A program made the position numbers and the translations under genes. Below are positions 33,258-45,661 of a DNA stretch of 64,000 nucleotides, one piece after another. The notes beneath the pieces were generated by a model, which was given only the letters and a program-made list of their open reading frames with translations, was not told the DNA's origin and ran no database searches. The stretch spans positions 203,812 through 267,811 of the forward strand of contig JBBHKE010002748.1 in NCBI GenBank assembly GCA_037447655.1, in the 5' to 3' direction. Origin of the DNA: Zygnema cylindricum. Lineage: Eukaryota > Streptophyta > Zygnematophyceae > Zygnematales > Zygnemataceae. The first letter of the stretch is position 1; each line of letters opens with the position of its first letter.

Positions 33258-35974
33258 ATGATGGACTATTGCACCGATCTCTCTTGTCTATACATGGAGA
33301 TGGAGAGTGTCGGATGGACAAGCACTATGAAGATGAAAGTTAACACTCTCATCATGAAGTTACCGGAGGAGTATGAAAATATAGTCTACCGAGTGCAACA
33401 AATGGATGATAGTGCTTGGAGGTGGAGCACCATGGTTCGAATGATACTCGTACAGGAAAACACTATTGAGATCCGAAGAGGAGGAAAGAGCGTGCAAGCT
33501 CTAGCTGCCGCAACTGACCGATGGAGGAAGGATCCGAAGAAGCCGTACCACAGCCTCAAAGGGGAGAAAGATCAATCTGGAGAACCAAGGACTCCAAAGG
33601 GCCTTTGTCATTTCTGCAAAAAGCCGGGCCACTTTATAGCTGATTGTATCAAGCTATCGGAGTTGAGGCTTCAAGAAAATCGTGGAGGTGGTTCTTCCGG
33701 AGGAAAGAAGAAAGCACTTGTGGTCACACGAGTGAAAGGAGATATCGAGGAGGACGAGTCCTCTGAGGAGGAGAATGGAGAGCTCCTTCTTGACGAGAAT
33801 CTAGAGGAGAAGGAGATCCCTCGAAAACAGAAGTTTGCCCTTGGAGCCATTCGGGAAGCACCGGCGGAGGGATGGATCATCGACTCAGGTGCATCCATGC
33901 ATATGTGTCGTGACAGGCACCTCTTCACTAAGCTAAGAAAGATCCCTACTGTGGAAATAGAGTATGGGGATGGGAAAGTAGTTACTACAGATCTAGTGGG
34001 ATTTGTCTTAGTGGAGGGTAAGACATCTATTCTCACCTTCTCAGATGTGCTCTACATTCCTCAGTTGAGTAAGTATGTTGTGTCTACTTCTGTATTAGAT
34101 GACAAGGATTTTGATACCTTCACTAGAAAGGGAGTCTTCACAGCTAAGTATGGAGATGAAGTCTACTTCACAGCTGACAAGGGTAGCCAAGGAATGTTTA
34201 GGCTTAACCAGAGTAAAGAAAAGAAGAGTGCTTACTACGGTGGTGTTCCGAGCTTGATGATTTGGCATAAGCGTTTGGGACATGTGCATTTTGATAGATT
34301 GAGGGAAATGAAGAAGTTGGGTGTAGTAGAGGGCATTCAGTTTGGGGATAAGGAGATGATGGATGATTGTAGTGGCTGTGCCCAAGGTAAGGCTCACAGA
34401 CTTCCCTTTCCCAAAACTGCCACATATAGAGGTGAGAAAGTACTAGATCTGGTCCACACAGATATCTGGGGACCAGCAAGGGTGCCTTCAGTTGGGGGAA
34501 AGAGGTATATGTTAACAATTACCGATGATTGGTCCAGATATTCCAGAGTCTACTTCCTGAAAACAAAGTCTGAAACACCAAAATACTTTAAAAAATACAA
34601 AGCCTGGAGTGAGAAGTTGCATGGAACCCCTATTAAGAGAATAAGGAGTGATAATGGGGGAGAGTACACCTCTAACCAGTTTGAAGATTACTTGAGAGAT
34701 GAGGGAGTTCAGCATCAGAAAACTGTACCAAATAATCCAGAACAAAATGGGGTAGCTGAGAGGTTAAACCGGACTTCGGGAGATAGTGTGTGCAGCATGT
34801 TGGCGGATAACAAAATAGGAAGAAGATTTTGGGCAGAGGCCATGAACTGTGCTAACTACATTAATAATAGAGTTCTCACCATAGCTGTTAAAGGAATGAC
34901 CCCTTATGAGAGATGGGTTGGAAAGAAGCCGAATGATTCTCACTTGAAAGTATTCGGTAGTCAAGTTTACAGTCTTGACACAGATAAGAAAAACTGGAAA
35001 CTACATGCTAAGGGGAAACCGGGATATTTTGTGGGATATGATGAGGATGTCAAAGGATATAGAGTCGATGACTTAGCTAAACAAGATATCATTCTGGTAA
35101 AGCATGTAGTTGTCATGGATGAATGGAAGTCTTTTGATCCCTTCAAATACACTAAGAAAATCAGAATCAGTTTTGAGTCCGAGAGTGAGGAAGACTTAGA
35201 TCTTCCTAAAAAGGACACTAGTGAAAACATGATTGCAGATCGAGGGGAGATAAAAGATGGGGGAGATACACCAAAATCTCCTCATATTCCTACACCCTTT
35301 GAGGAGAGAGAGGAAGAGGAGTCAAAACCGGTTCCCATGGATAGGGGAGCTGATGAGACAGTTCGGAGGAATCCAAGGCTTTCCTCTATTCCAGCTTCGG
35401 ACTTTGAGGGAGGACGGAGGAGCAGCAAAAGACTTCAAGGAAAACAGGCTGGTTGCAAGGTAACAAATCTTTCTCATCCAGATGAGCCTCAGTCATACTC
35501 AGAGGCAATGGACAGTCCGGAGAAAGAAAGGTGGGTCAGAGCCATAAATGATGAGATGGCTTCAATCATGGAGGCAAATACTTGGGAGCTGGTGGACTGT
35601 CCACCAGATAGAAAAACCATTGGGTGTAAATGGGTATTTAAACTGAAACTGAATCCAGATAACACCATTGAGAGATTTAAGGCTCTGCTGGTGGCAAAAG
35701 GGTTCACTCAAAAAGAAGGGATAGATTATGAAGAGACCTTTGCTCCGGTAGTTCGATTCCCATCTGTAAGGATTCTCCTTAGTCTAGCAGCAGCGGAAGA
35801 CATGGAAATTCACCAGATGGATATCAAAACCGCCTTCCTCAATGGTGAACTAGAGGAAGAAATCTTCATGCGACAACCAGAGGGTTTTGTAGAAGAAGGA
35901 GAGGAAAGCAAAGTCTGCAGACTTATAAAGTCCTTATATGGACTAAAGCAGGCCCCCAGACAATGGAATAAGAA
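33258..35974 (+). CDS. C2 gag C-terminus to RT (partial pol)
   Basis: An uninterrupted frame of about 905 codons runs to the gap. The zinc knuckle is C117, C120, H125, C130. Protease has DSGA at 209-212. The pre-integrase HHCC is H337, H342, C371, C374. The integrase triad is D402, D465, E501 with exact D35E spacing. A charged linker with SSIPASDFEGGRRSSKRL follows, then RT from KWVFKLKLNPDNT through DIKTAFLNGELEEEIFM to SLYGLKQAPRQWNK, where the Ns begin. The gene would encode the enzymes that process, copy and insert the element. Codons 1-100 are the C-terminal half of Gag, whose start is disabled upstream. The translated residues after the Ns are not part of this gene. Confidence 0.93.
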
Positions 35975-35984
35975 NNNNNNNNNN
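35975..35984. other. Assembly gap of ten Ns
   Basis: Ten consecutive Ns split the C2 RT domain. The sequence beyond the gap (CACGAAAATAAAAGG...) is unrelated to Copia RT, so the true gap is larger than ten bases or the join is wrong. Confidence 0.98.
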
Positions 35985-36295
35985 CACGAAAATAAAAGGA
36001 ACAACAACGAAGAAAAAAGAAAACACAAGAGCAGCGAGAAAAACAAAAAACAACACTCACCTCTTCTTGAACATCTAAAAATACATATGGTGTCTCTCCC
36101 TCTTCCCCAAAAATATAGAAATAGATAAGTACGGTATTGTAGAATTTACAATGCTGTAAGGCTAGGGAGGCAGATATTGCCAAGTTTTTTAAACTTTTAC
36201 GTTACACCTCACATATAGTGCCAATAAATTGGCTGCTGATGTATACTAATTATATCAACTCCGAGCTTGCCGGGTTTATAGAGACAGTATGCAGG
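35985..36295. other. Unassigned sequence after the gap
   Basis: This A-rich sequence includes runs such as AAGAAAAAAGAAAACAC that resemble the 3' untranslated part of the neighbouring non-LTR element N1. No gene was recognised. It may be another decayed non-LTR end. Confidence 0.3.
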
Positions 36296-36850
36296 ATAAA
36301 TTAAAAAGCACGATGTTAAACCATTTGAGTCTGGGGGTACAAAAAGGGGGGCATGGCCAAAACTGAAAAACTACAACAAAAAACAAAAAGAGCGACGAGA
36401 ACACAAAAGAAAAAAGAAGCAACAACAAGGAAAATAAAAGCACCCTAACTCAAAATTAAAAGCACGGTAACTCACAAAACCAAAACTACAACCCCAACCC
36501 CAACTCAATCAAATATCTGCGAAAAACAACCCTGTAAGTCCCCCCAGCCCGGAGGAGCACGTTGAGGGAGTTTTGGAACACGACGACGATCCATAACCGC
36601 AACAGCCGATCGGAAGAGAATATAAGCCTGCACTCGTTGTAAAGCATCAGATAAGCGTCGACAATGAAAAGAAGTAAGGACCGAAGGAGGAGGGCTCCCA
36701 GGTCCTCGGCGCTCGAAAGCACGTCGAGTACAATTACGGAGAAACTCCTCCAGTGCAACACCCAAACAACCAAAGATCTCGATTGCCATCGGAATAAATT
36801 TATCCATAGGGTCCCGGTGGGCACAATCACACAGTCTCTCGTACTTTTAC
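36296..36850 (-). mobile_element. N1: 3' end of a non-LTR retrotransposon
   Basis: On the minus strand about 114 codons (36846-36505) read DPMDKFIPMAIEIFGCLGVA, then FERRGPGSPPPSVLTSF, then RAPPGWGDLQGCF and a stop. This is the C-terminal tail also seen in N2 at 62828-63110. The 3' untranslated parts match as well (TTAAAAAGCACGATG at 36300; TTAAAAAGTGCGATG at 62597). Reverse transcriptase and the nuclease region are missing, so N1 is a 5'-truncated copy, the usual product of target-primed reverse transcription. The insertion ends are not clear enough to show a target duplication. Confidence 0.72.
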
Positions 36851-36940
36851 TCTTAATTGATATGCACGCATTCTGACCTCGTGTACACCAGATACATTCT
36901 CTTAGAACATTTGTCCAGTTTTTGGTCAGCATCTCTGTTC

Positions 36941-37410
36941 GATCACCACTGCCGTGTAAATTGTTGACGGATACGCTGACTGCCGCTTATACCTTAAGTT
37001 GCCGACAGATTACAGATTCCAGAATGTCGGTTCTCACATGATTTCACAGCGTTGTATGTTTGCAGTGACAGGAATTCTAAAAGCTCTTGGAGTTACAAGT
37101 AATCAGTAGAAAACAGAGACAAACTGTTTGATCACCACTGCCGTGTAAATTGTTGACGCATACGTTGACTGCCGCTTATACCTTAAGTTGCCGACAGATT
37201 ACAGATTCTAGAATGTCGGTTCTCACATGATTTCACAACGTATTGTTGACGGATACGCTGACTGCTGCTTATACCTTAAGCTGCCGACAGATTACAAATT
37301 CTAGAATGTCGGTTCTCACATGATTTCACAACGTTTAATGTTTGCAGTGACAGGAATTCTAAAAGCTCCTGGAGTGTACAGGTCATCAGTAGAAAACAGA
37401 GACAAAACAC
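36941..37410. repeat. 189-bp tandem repeat, three copies, middle copy shortened
   Basis: Copies start at about 36941, 37130 and 37225. ATTGTTGACGSATACG recurs at 36960, 37149 and 37242, giving spacings of 189 and 93. The middle copy lacks about 96 bases, and the third is nearly complete to AAAACAGAGACAAAAC. No coding capacity was found. Confidence 0.8.
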
Positions 37411-38773
37411 ATGGTTAAAATTACTTTTTGCCTAATTCTATGCGATAGTCCGATGCTATTATGTGTTTTTCAATTTAGTTTTGGTTAAATTAAAATAAGT
37501 TTTATGCACACTACAGTGTTGCTATCTATAGATCAGCGGTGCTCTTTAGGGATGAATTGCGTGCTCCACTAGTCACAAGAAAAAACACGGGTAGGTTTTT
37601 TCAAGAGACTTCAGTTTGCGTTCGTTCGCTCGGTACTGTAGTTTTATAAGGTTAATGTAACCTTGGTTGTACTTATGTCTCAGGTTGTTGTCAACGTCCA
37701 TAGTTTCTGTTAACCTTTCATACATTTTGATGATGGTTTTAACTTCTTTTTTTGTTGCAATGTACTTACACAATGTGCCAACAATTTTTCATAAAGCTTT
37801 TTTATTTGTTCACTATTACAAACCATTATTTCCTCTGACAGGGGTATCATATAAGTCGCAATGGATAAAAAGCCACAAATGAGTCTATAATTGCTAATCA
37901 GTCCCAGGTGTCATTATAATAACATTTACGAATAAAAACGTATGTATTGATATTGGTTTTTTGACCATAAGGCTTGGTGATTTCTATACTTCAAACAATA
38001 TTGTCTATTAAAGTAAAGTAAATTTGGAAGTTGATCTGGCACTTGAGGGCTTACAGCTTGGCCAAAGTCAAATGGAGTAAAGATATCTCAAATATAGAAA
38101 TATGAATAGCACAGTGTGTGAAATAGCCAAAGTCACCTAGTGTCTTACCACATCTTCACCACATTAACGAGGATGCTTACAAAAATTGTTTGTACAAACC
38201 CTAGGTTACCTCTAGTAAATTTCTTTCTCGGGTGTACGAGGGGGAAGGAAAAGACTTTGACACATTCAATCAGTGGCATTACAAAGCCTCACGTCTTTCA
38301 TATTTCCATAAAAAAACTCAGTTTTATGGATAACCCATGAGCCCCCCTCCAAAACAACTTGTTTGGTTTCATGCTCACCTTGCAATAAAGAACCAATATT
38401 TATAGATTTTAACTCAAGAAACTGTTGTCAACAACTTTATAGCTCTTAAGATCAAGAAGGCTGAAACATTGGTAACGATCCACTAACAAAGGATAAGAAT
38501 CCTTCGTTTGACAACTTACTGGATATTTACAACGTATCTGTCGCTAGTTCCTGTGCAAATCTATTTTACCAAAACTCCACAATTGAAAGAAGAACCACAT
38601 TATCAAAAAAAGTTTGAATGCGGGCAAAATTTCCGCAAGCTCGTCTATACTACACTGGCCTAATACCTTTTCTCCGATTACTTTTATTATTGTAGTTGTT
38701 ATCAGCGAGCACCACAAAACAATTGAAAACCAGTCAAAGACACGTGCTTAATAACCCCTGGAGCAACTTTAAC
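37411..38773. other. Stretch with no supported gene
   Basis: A 66-codon minus-strand frame at 37573-37773 is rich in Lys, Glu and Tyr and has a protein-like helical look (EVKTIIKMYERLTETMDVDN). It has no relative I recognise and no partner exons. Nothing else stands out. The right end, TTAACAAGTT, is the A2 target. Confidence 0.35.
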
Positions 38774-38778
38774 AAGTT

Positions 38779-39505
38779 TGTTGAAGGTCATGGGCATTTA
38801 GACTCGGTTGTGATCCACTCCCACTAGGAGTCACACTTGCACCTGCTGGGATATTCGTTCCTAGAGGAGCAGGTGGAGCACTAGGGCTAATAGGAGCACT
38901 TGCAACGGGAGCTGAGCCATTATGAGACATGTTAGCGGAAGCAAACCCAAAGAGGAATACCTATCAGACTAGATCAATACTCTAAAATAAGTAACTACAA
39001 ATGAAAGGTCTTTCAACTAAACAAAACATGTACTACAAGCAAATCAAAGACAAAAGAGCATAAAACACCTTAAACTGCACTCAGTGCTCTCATTTCCTTA
39101 ACTCTTGTGTAGAATGTACATTCTGTGTTGAATTGATCAATCCTAATTGAACTAAATACTCAAAAGATCTAGAAAACATCTAAAAGATCTAAAAAACATC
39201 TAAAATATCTAGAAAACATCAAAAACGTATGTACATGGTTCACCAAACACCCTACTGACAAAAATCTAAGTGTTTGGACCAGAATTGTCCACTAACAATA
39301 TCTATACCCTAAAAATCCGGGTGATTCTTATCACGTCTACATTCATTGGCGGCCGTACACACTAATTTACTTAAAGATATCAATTCGTGTAGATACTACA
39401 AAAAATCTACACTAAATTTGGTCAATATTGAACAGTTGGTATTCCAAAATTATTCTAAGTCATAGACTCAAATTTCTAAGACTTACTAAAGCTTACTTTT
39501 CAATA
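38779..39505 (-). repeat. A2 3' LTR
   Basis: It matches the 5' LTR over its full length and keeps the gag start and leader on the minus strand. The PPT lies directly to its right. Confidence 0.9.
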
Positions 39506-39518
39506 CTCCCCTTAAGCT

Positions 39519-42500
39519 TTAGAAGACTTTCTCACTTAGACCACATGCTTTTCTGCAGTACTCCAACTTAGGAGCGGGAAGGGCTTTTGTCAACATGTCC
39601 GCAACCATTTTCTCATCAAGCAAATAGCAAAGTTTGACTACTCTTGCAAATACTTTCTCTAGTACCAAATGTAGCCGAATGTCCATATGCTTACTCTTAA
39701 AATGGTGACTTGGGTATATAGCCACAGAAATGGCTGCCCGATTATCGCACCACATTATTTGTGTTCCGTGTTGTGTAAACCCCAATTCTTGAAGAAATGC
39801 TTTAATCCAAAGCAACTCCTTTAAGGCTGCGCTTGCAGCCATGTATTCAGCTTCCATAGTCGATTGTGCTGTGACTTTTTGAAGTTTACTACTCCAACTA
39901 CAAGTTCCATCTCCAATGTGAATGACATACCCAGTTGTAGACTTCGTACTAGGCACATCACCAAAGCTAGCATCACTCCAAGTATTAATACTAACCTTGT
40001 CCCCTCCCAAAGTAAACCAAAGATTCCTAGTCCCAACAAGATATCTTAAGACCTTTTTTCCTGCCTCTCAATCTCTCTTTTGTGGATTTTGTAGACTTCT
40101 ACTCAACACACCAACAGCTGCAGGTATATCGGGCCTAGTGCAATTCATGAAGTAAATCAGACTTCCTACTACTTGTCTTTAGAGAACTTGGGACATAAAT
40201 TTTTGCTCTTGTGCACTGAGTTCCTCATCTATTATGACTCCAATCTCATGCTCCATTCCTTCAAGTTTTTGCTTATACTCCATAGGAGTTGCACAACCTT
40301 TTGCATCAACCAAGCGAAAATTTTTCCAACATGTTTCCTATCGCTTCTTTTTGAGTTAGCTTTATCATTTTCTTTTCTCTTTCTCTTTCAATTTGTATTC
40401 CAAGGATATATTTTGCCTCACCCGAATCCTTCATTTCAAATTGTGAATTAAGAGCGTGTTTTACTCTATCAATTCCTTCTTTGTTCTACTAATTAGCAGC
40501 AAATCATCAACATACACAGCAATGAATATCACCTCATCAAGATTATCACCACACATCACATATACTGAATGATCTGAGCTAATTCTAGTAAACCCTAATC
40601 CTGTCAAGAACTCATCTAACTTTCAGTTCTACCGCATAGGGGCTTGTTTTAGGCCATACAATGATTTTAAAAGTGTGCACAGAAGATTTTCTTTTCCTTC
40701 TTGCTCATAACCCTCAGGCTACTTCATATAAATGACCTAATCTAAATCACCATGCAAAAAGGCAGTTTTGACATCCATTTGGTGGATGTCAAAATCCTCT
40801 ATACCAGCTAATGTAAGTAAGATGCGGACAGATGGAAACCTTACAACCGCTGAAAAAGTTTCTTCATAATCTATCCCCTCCTTTTGATTGTATCCCTTAG
40901 CAACCAAGCGAGCCTTATACCTGTCTATGGTATTATCTGGGTTCAATTTTAATTTAAACACCCATTTACTTCCAATAGCCTTTCTTCTTGGAGGAAGTTC
41001 TACCAGATCCCATGTTTAGGCCTCCATGATAGACTTCATTTCCTCATTGACTGCTTCCACCCAGTGTTCCCTTTCATTACTCGAAAAAGCTTCCGTCAAC
41101 GTTAGAGGATCTTCTATTTGTGCTGAGTGAGCAAAGGTTGCATTTTCTCCCCTGAGTCGCGCATTTCGCCTCACTCCACCTGGAAATTCTGATGCTGGTA
41201 TAGATGGTTGGGTCCTCCTCCTTGATACATTTGATTCTTCTTGTGATTCAGTTTTGGCTTGAGGTAGAGGAGAGTCTGCAACTCTTTCGGTCATGACACT
41301 TCCTGTTTCTGGTGGAGAAGATGATTGCAACTCACTTTGAGCTAATTTAGATGCATTTTCTATATTTTTCTTAAAAAACATGGGATTTTCCTCTAAAAAG
41401 ATATAATCGACACTTCTATCCTTCTTCTCATCTATACGCTCATTAAATACATCTATTCTTTTTCCTTCATCCTTCACAATAATGATTCTGGCTACCACAA
41501 CTCTATTTCTCTTAGTGTCATACACTTTATAACCTTTAGCATAATCATCATACCCTAGAAATAGCAATGGTATACCTTTTGGTTCTAGCTTCCTTTTCTG
41601 CGGATCATTTTCTAACATAAAAACCTTACTTGCAAAAACCTTGAAGTGACTTACATCTGGTTTGTGTCCTGTCCACATTTCATAGGGAGTTTTATCTTTT
41701 ACTACCCTTGTTTTTAACCTGTTTCTCACATAAGCTGCACAATTCATAGCATTTGCCCAAAACTTGTAATCTATGTCCATTTCACCCATCATTGTCCTAG
41801 CACACTCTGATATAGTCATATTCATCCTCTCAGAAACACCGTTTTGTTCCGGAGAATAAGGAACAGTAAGCTGACGTGAGATTCCATACAATTTTAGGAA
41901 TTCTGCAAACTCAATAGAAATGTACTCCCCTCCATTATCAGATCTAAACCCTGCTATCTTTCTCTCATGCAGATTTTCAACCCAAGCCTTATACTCTTTA
42001 AATTTTGCAAAGACTTCATCCTTACTTTTCAAAAAATAAATTGTAGTGAACCTATTATAGTCATTCGTAAAAGTAAGCATAAACTTAACCCCTCCCACAG
42101 ATGGGTACCTAGATGGCCCCCATACATCTGAATAAATTAGTTCTAGCACCGTGCTACTTCTATGATCAGTTTGCGAAGGGAAAGGCAACTTATGGATTTT
42201 TCCCATTGCATAGCCATCACATACATTTGATGTTGGTTTTTGACTAATTTTTACACCTTCCACCATTTTATGATTTACCATCTTTGCTAATCTATCATAA
42301 TTCACATGTCCTAAACGTTTATGCCATAAATCACAATCACTGATTACACTTGAGTACATAACATCATTTTCATTTTTATTTGCAAGACTTAATCGATACA
42401 AATTGTTGCCACCAGCAAATCCATCTGCAACTACTTTTCCATTCTTACTCACTGTTTTCTTCCCATTCTCAGATATAGTTTTAAAACCTTTCTTTTCTAC

Positions 42501-42983
42501 CACTGACGTAGAAAAAAAGTTTCTTTTAAATGCTGGGACATGCAACACATCTTCCAAAACCCTTTTCACAGGTTTTCCCTCTACGTTTAACATAAGTGAC
42601 ACCCTCCCCTTTGCTTTTGACTCAACAAAGGTATCATCACTAAAATAAATTTTGATGGGTGAAATAGATTGAATACTCTCAAATAGATGGCAATTGCGGC
42701 ATATGTGGGCAGATGCACCGGAGTCCATTATCCATTTGTCTTCCTCCACGCCTTCCGTTGCTTGTGCCATCGCAAAGTATTTCTTTTCACTGTTGTCGGG
42801 AAAGCTGCTCACATCCTCCTCCTCCTTAAGTTTTTTGAAAAGAGCAGTTGGTCGTCCACCTGATTGAGAAGGAACCCGACTTTCGTCCCAACCAGAGCGA
42901 AAATTTCCTGTGGCTTTCGCTCTCTTGTATGCATGACATATTCTGAACTCATGCCCTTTTTCATCACAGTAGTAACATGTCAA
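39519..42983 (-). pseudogene. A2 pol remnant
   Basis: An open frame from 42983 to 41016 covers the zinc knuckle (CYYCDEKGHEFRIC), protease (MDSGASAHIC), pre-integrase (WHKRLGHVNYDRL), integrase (SDNGGEY, then PEQNGVSERMNMT with a Met where Arg is usual) and the linker (PSIPASEFPGGVRRNARL). TAA at 41016-41018 replaces a Gln codon. TAG at 40737-40739 replaces Glu in the DLDEVIYM motif. The RT core to about 40100 has further stops and frameshifts. RNase H is open again at 40010-39519 (MEAEYMAAS, MVADMLTKALPAPKLEYC). All enzymes of the element are represented, none in an intact frame. Confidence 0.9.
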
Positions 42984-43320
42984 AGGTGACCTTCTAGGAC
43001 CACTACCTTTGGCACTGCCAGGTCAATCTTAGAATCCGAAAACTGGTTAGCTAGTGCCTGAACATACTCACTACTACCTCTTTGTGACATCTGGTTAGCT
43101 TGTTCACTCAAAATAAGTTAAATTGCTAATGGTATGTTCCATTGACGTTGTGGAATAACCTAAGCCTATCCATGACTCCCTTATATTCATCGGAAAAGTT
43201 CTCATCAACAACATATCCTACTGAGGTGGTGAAAAGTCCCCACCTGCACTACTACTCTGAAGGAACAACCTTTTCATAGCATGGGAATGATCTGACACAC
43301 TACCTCCAGAATATTTAAAT

Positions 43321-43782
43321 TCAAAAATCTGAATAGCTGTTAGTCTGGACAGTAACATCTAGCTGAACATACATAGCACGTACACTAAACCAAACTTCAG
43401 AGGCTTTCTTCATCTCAAGATACGCCATAACCAAGTCTTTTGTCATTGACTGCTTCAAGACGTTGAGGCAGTGGAGATTCTTCTTTCTCCAATCGAGCGC
43501 TGTCATATCCGGTGTTCCTTCCACAATGGGTGACAAGTCCCTCTCTTCGAAATATGAGCTCAACATATCTTCCCAGTAAAAGTAGTCAGTTTTGTCAAAA
43601 ATAGGCAATTTGGGCGGTGGGCCCAAAACCTGTTGAAGGTCATGGGCATTTAGACTCGGCTGTGATCCACTCCCACAAGGAGTCACACTTGCACCTGCTG
43701 GGATATTTGTCCCTGGAGGAGCAGGTGGAGCACTAGGGCTAATAGGAGCACTTGCAGCGGGAGCTGAGCCATTATGAGACAT
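43321..43782 (-). pseudogene. A2 gag, N-terminal part
   Basis: The 153-codon frame starts in the LTR with MSHNGSAPAAS and a Pro/Ala/Ser leader. It crosses the PBS as LQQVLGPPPKLPIF and continues into the Copia gag core (YWEDMLSSYFEERDL, KKNLHCLNVLKQSM). It is then lost by a small deletion near 43340. The remaining gag sequence to 42984 is frameshifted. Gag would form the particle shell. Confidence 0.85.
43616..43630 (-). other. A2 primer-binding site
   Basis: The minus strand reads GGTTTTGGGCCCACC, one mismatch from the C2 site. The mismatch changes the ATG of the anticodon complement to TTG, and the gag codon from Met to Leu. Confidence 0.8.
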
Positions 43783-44359
43783 GTTAGCGGAAGCAAACCC
43801 AAAGAGGAATACGTATCAGACTAGATCAATACTGTAAGATAAGTAACTACAAATGAAAGAGGTCTTTCAACCAAACAAAACATGTACTACAAGCAAATCA
43901 AAGACAATAAAGCATAAAACACTTTAAACTGCATTCAGTGCTCTCATTTCCTTAACTCTTGTGTAGAATGTACATTCTCTGTTGAATTGATCAATCCTAA
44001 TTGAACTAAATACTCAAAAGATCTAGAAAGCATCTAAAAGATCTAAAAAACATCTAAAATATCTAGAAAACATCAAAAACGTATGTACACGGTTCACCAA
44101 ACACCCTATAGACAAAAATCTAAGTGTTTGGACCAAAATTGTCCACTAACAATATCTATACCCTCAAAATCCGGGTGATTTTTATCACGTCTACATTCAT
44201 TGGCGGCCCTACACACTAATTCACTTAAAGATAACTATTCGTGTAGATAATACAGAAAATCTACACTAAACTTCGTCAACATTGAACAGTTGGTATTCCA
44301 AAATTATTTTAAGTCTTAGACTCAAATTTCTAAGACTTACTAAAGCTTACTTTTCAATA
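43631..44359 (-). repeat. A2 5' LTR
   Basis: The boundaries are TGTTGAAGG and TTTTCAATA on the plus strand. It contains the gag ATG (43782) and a leader of about 50 codons, longer than in the other families, and an AGATCTAGAAA-type short repeat near 44020-44080. Confidence 0.9.
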
Positions 44360-44569
44360 AAGTTAACACCAAAATTTCAAGCGCCCTAGTAGCGTCTGTT
44401 TTATTCACCAACACGCTAAACCTCGAAAAAGAATTAGAGTATATGCCACACTAACTTTACATTTCCATAGTATACAGACAACGAAACTAGCACAACTGCC
44501 TCGTCTTCCCAACTCTTTCCACAGACTTTCAGACGTAAGTCAAGTTTAAGTGCTCCAAGACTTCACTAT

Positions 44570-45593
44570 TTAACCTTTTGTTGAAAAAAGTTCAGATCTC
44601 GAGGAGGCAAGCTGTGTCCATATGAATGTCGAAAGGCGCTCGGGGGGTGAAAGAAGAGACCAACTTACATTACCTCCACGACTAGAGACTTTAGTTACAT
44701 GACGGATAGCTGTCAAAAGACCATCACCGATGACATTTACATCATTTCCAATGGCCTCCACCATAAAATTTAGAGAATTTTTTTCCGGGAGGGGAGTTCC
44801 GGTCAAGCTGTGCCACTCATCTGACTCCATGTCATAAACCTCCAACTTAGAAATCCCATCTTTCCCATAAGCGAGTTTAACATTTTTGTAACTTGCAACC
44901 AAAAAAAAGGCCTCACGAGAAAACGGAATCCAAAAGAGTTGATTGATTTAACTGCATGGAGCAATAAAAAACTACCAAAGAACGAAATCATGCACCTAAG
45001 CTGAAAAACTCTTACTTTGAATAATGAAGAGAAAAATGGAGTTCTTGCCTCATTTCCACCATTACATCATTGTATAACAAGATGGCATATGAAGTTATGT
45101 GAAGTTACAAGCACAATGATTCGTTTTGGTCCGCTTTGGTCGGCTGACCTATTGAATTGTTGCCTTTTGATGAGCCACAACACAGACAAAGTCTTCGACT
45201 GTACCAACCGGACCTCTTCAACCTTCACTCATACGACGAGGCATCACATCCCACCGGTTTTTGTTTGCGTCATTAACGAATCAGTATAAGGCGAACCGCC
45301 CATACACAAAAAAATGACCATGACAAACTACCGAAAAACCGTGAAACGATCGAGATTGCGTGGAAGCTGCAAAACGCCAACCGGGTTCAACACTAGAAAC
45401 GGGATTGCACATCTCAACGGAAGTTAGGGTATTTCCACAAAATCCTTGTCCTCCAGCCACGTAAATAGAATCTCCTGCAGTCGTTACAGTTGCATAGGCA
45501 CGAGAAACTGTGAGGGGATGCATATCCCTCCACACTTTGCTGGAAGGATCGTATATGCACAATATGTTACAACGCCAACCACTATTATGTTAG
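44570..45593 (-). pseudogene. Kelch-repeat protein gene fragment
   Basis: Two minus-strand segments carry Kelch repeats. The upstream one (45590-45281) reads CIYDPSSKVWRDMHPL..SRAYA, then DSIYVAGGQG and SVEMCNP....GW. The downstream one (about 44945-44570) reads KLEVYDMESDEWHSL. Kelch repeats form beta-propellers; in plants they are often fused to F-boxes as substrate receptors of SCF ubiquitin ligases. No F-box was found upstream, where the MITE-like element and D1 now lie. The segments are separated by about 330 bases with stops, which could be an intron. The gene is probably truncated, with A2 inserted shortly beyond its 3' end. Confidence 0.55.
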
Positions 45594-45661
45594 GTTCAGT
45601 GTTTGGGAGAAAGAGCACGCGATACTTTGGAAATTTTTAGTTTACTGTTTCTTAGTGGTTG

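Larger units (their letters stand above)
31748..35974 (+). mobile_element. C2: Copia retrotransposon, 5' LTR to RT, ended by the assembly gap
   Basis: C2 is inserted in the 221-bp satellite. The 5' LTR (31748-32743) begins TGTTAAAATCACTAG and ends ATAATTGCA. It is followed by a 15-base PBS that matches perfectly the complement of the plant initiator tRNA-Met anticodon arm (32744-32758). The coding order gag, zinc knuckle, PR, IN, RT identifies Ty1/Copia. The element is cut at 35974 by ten Ns, just before the YVDD motif. RNase H, PPT and 3' LTR are not in the window to the right of the gap. Confidence 0.93.
38779..44359 (-). mobile_element. A2: full-length Copia retrotransposon
   Basis: A2 is 5581 bases on the minus strand, flanked by the target duplication AAGTT at 38774-38778 and 44360-44364. 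The 5' LTR is 43631-44359 (729 bp) and the 3' LTR is 38779-39505 (727 bp), with a few per cent divergence by eye. The PPT complement is CTCCCCTTAAGC from 39506. The PBS at 43616-43630 matches the tRNA-Met anticodon arm in 14 of 15 bases. It is structurally complete but coding-defective, and is the best reference for family A. Confidence 0.95.

Noticed and set aside
33671-36183. Long minus-strand frames opposite C2 pol and across the gap
   Set aside because: They are shadows of the plus-strand Copia coding region; the ones across the Ns are meaningless joins.
37573-37773. Lys/Glu-rich 66-codon frame
   Set aside because: It has protein-like composition but no family, neighbour or repeat support. 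It is kept only as a note in the stretch description.
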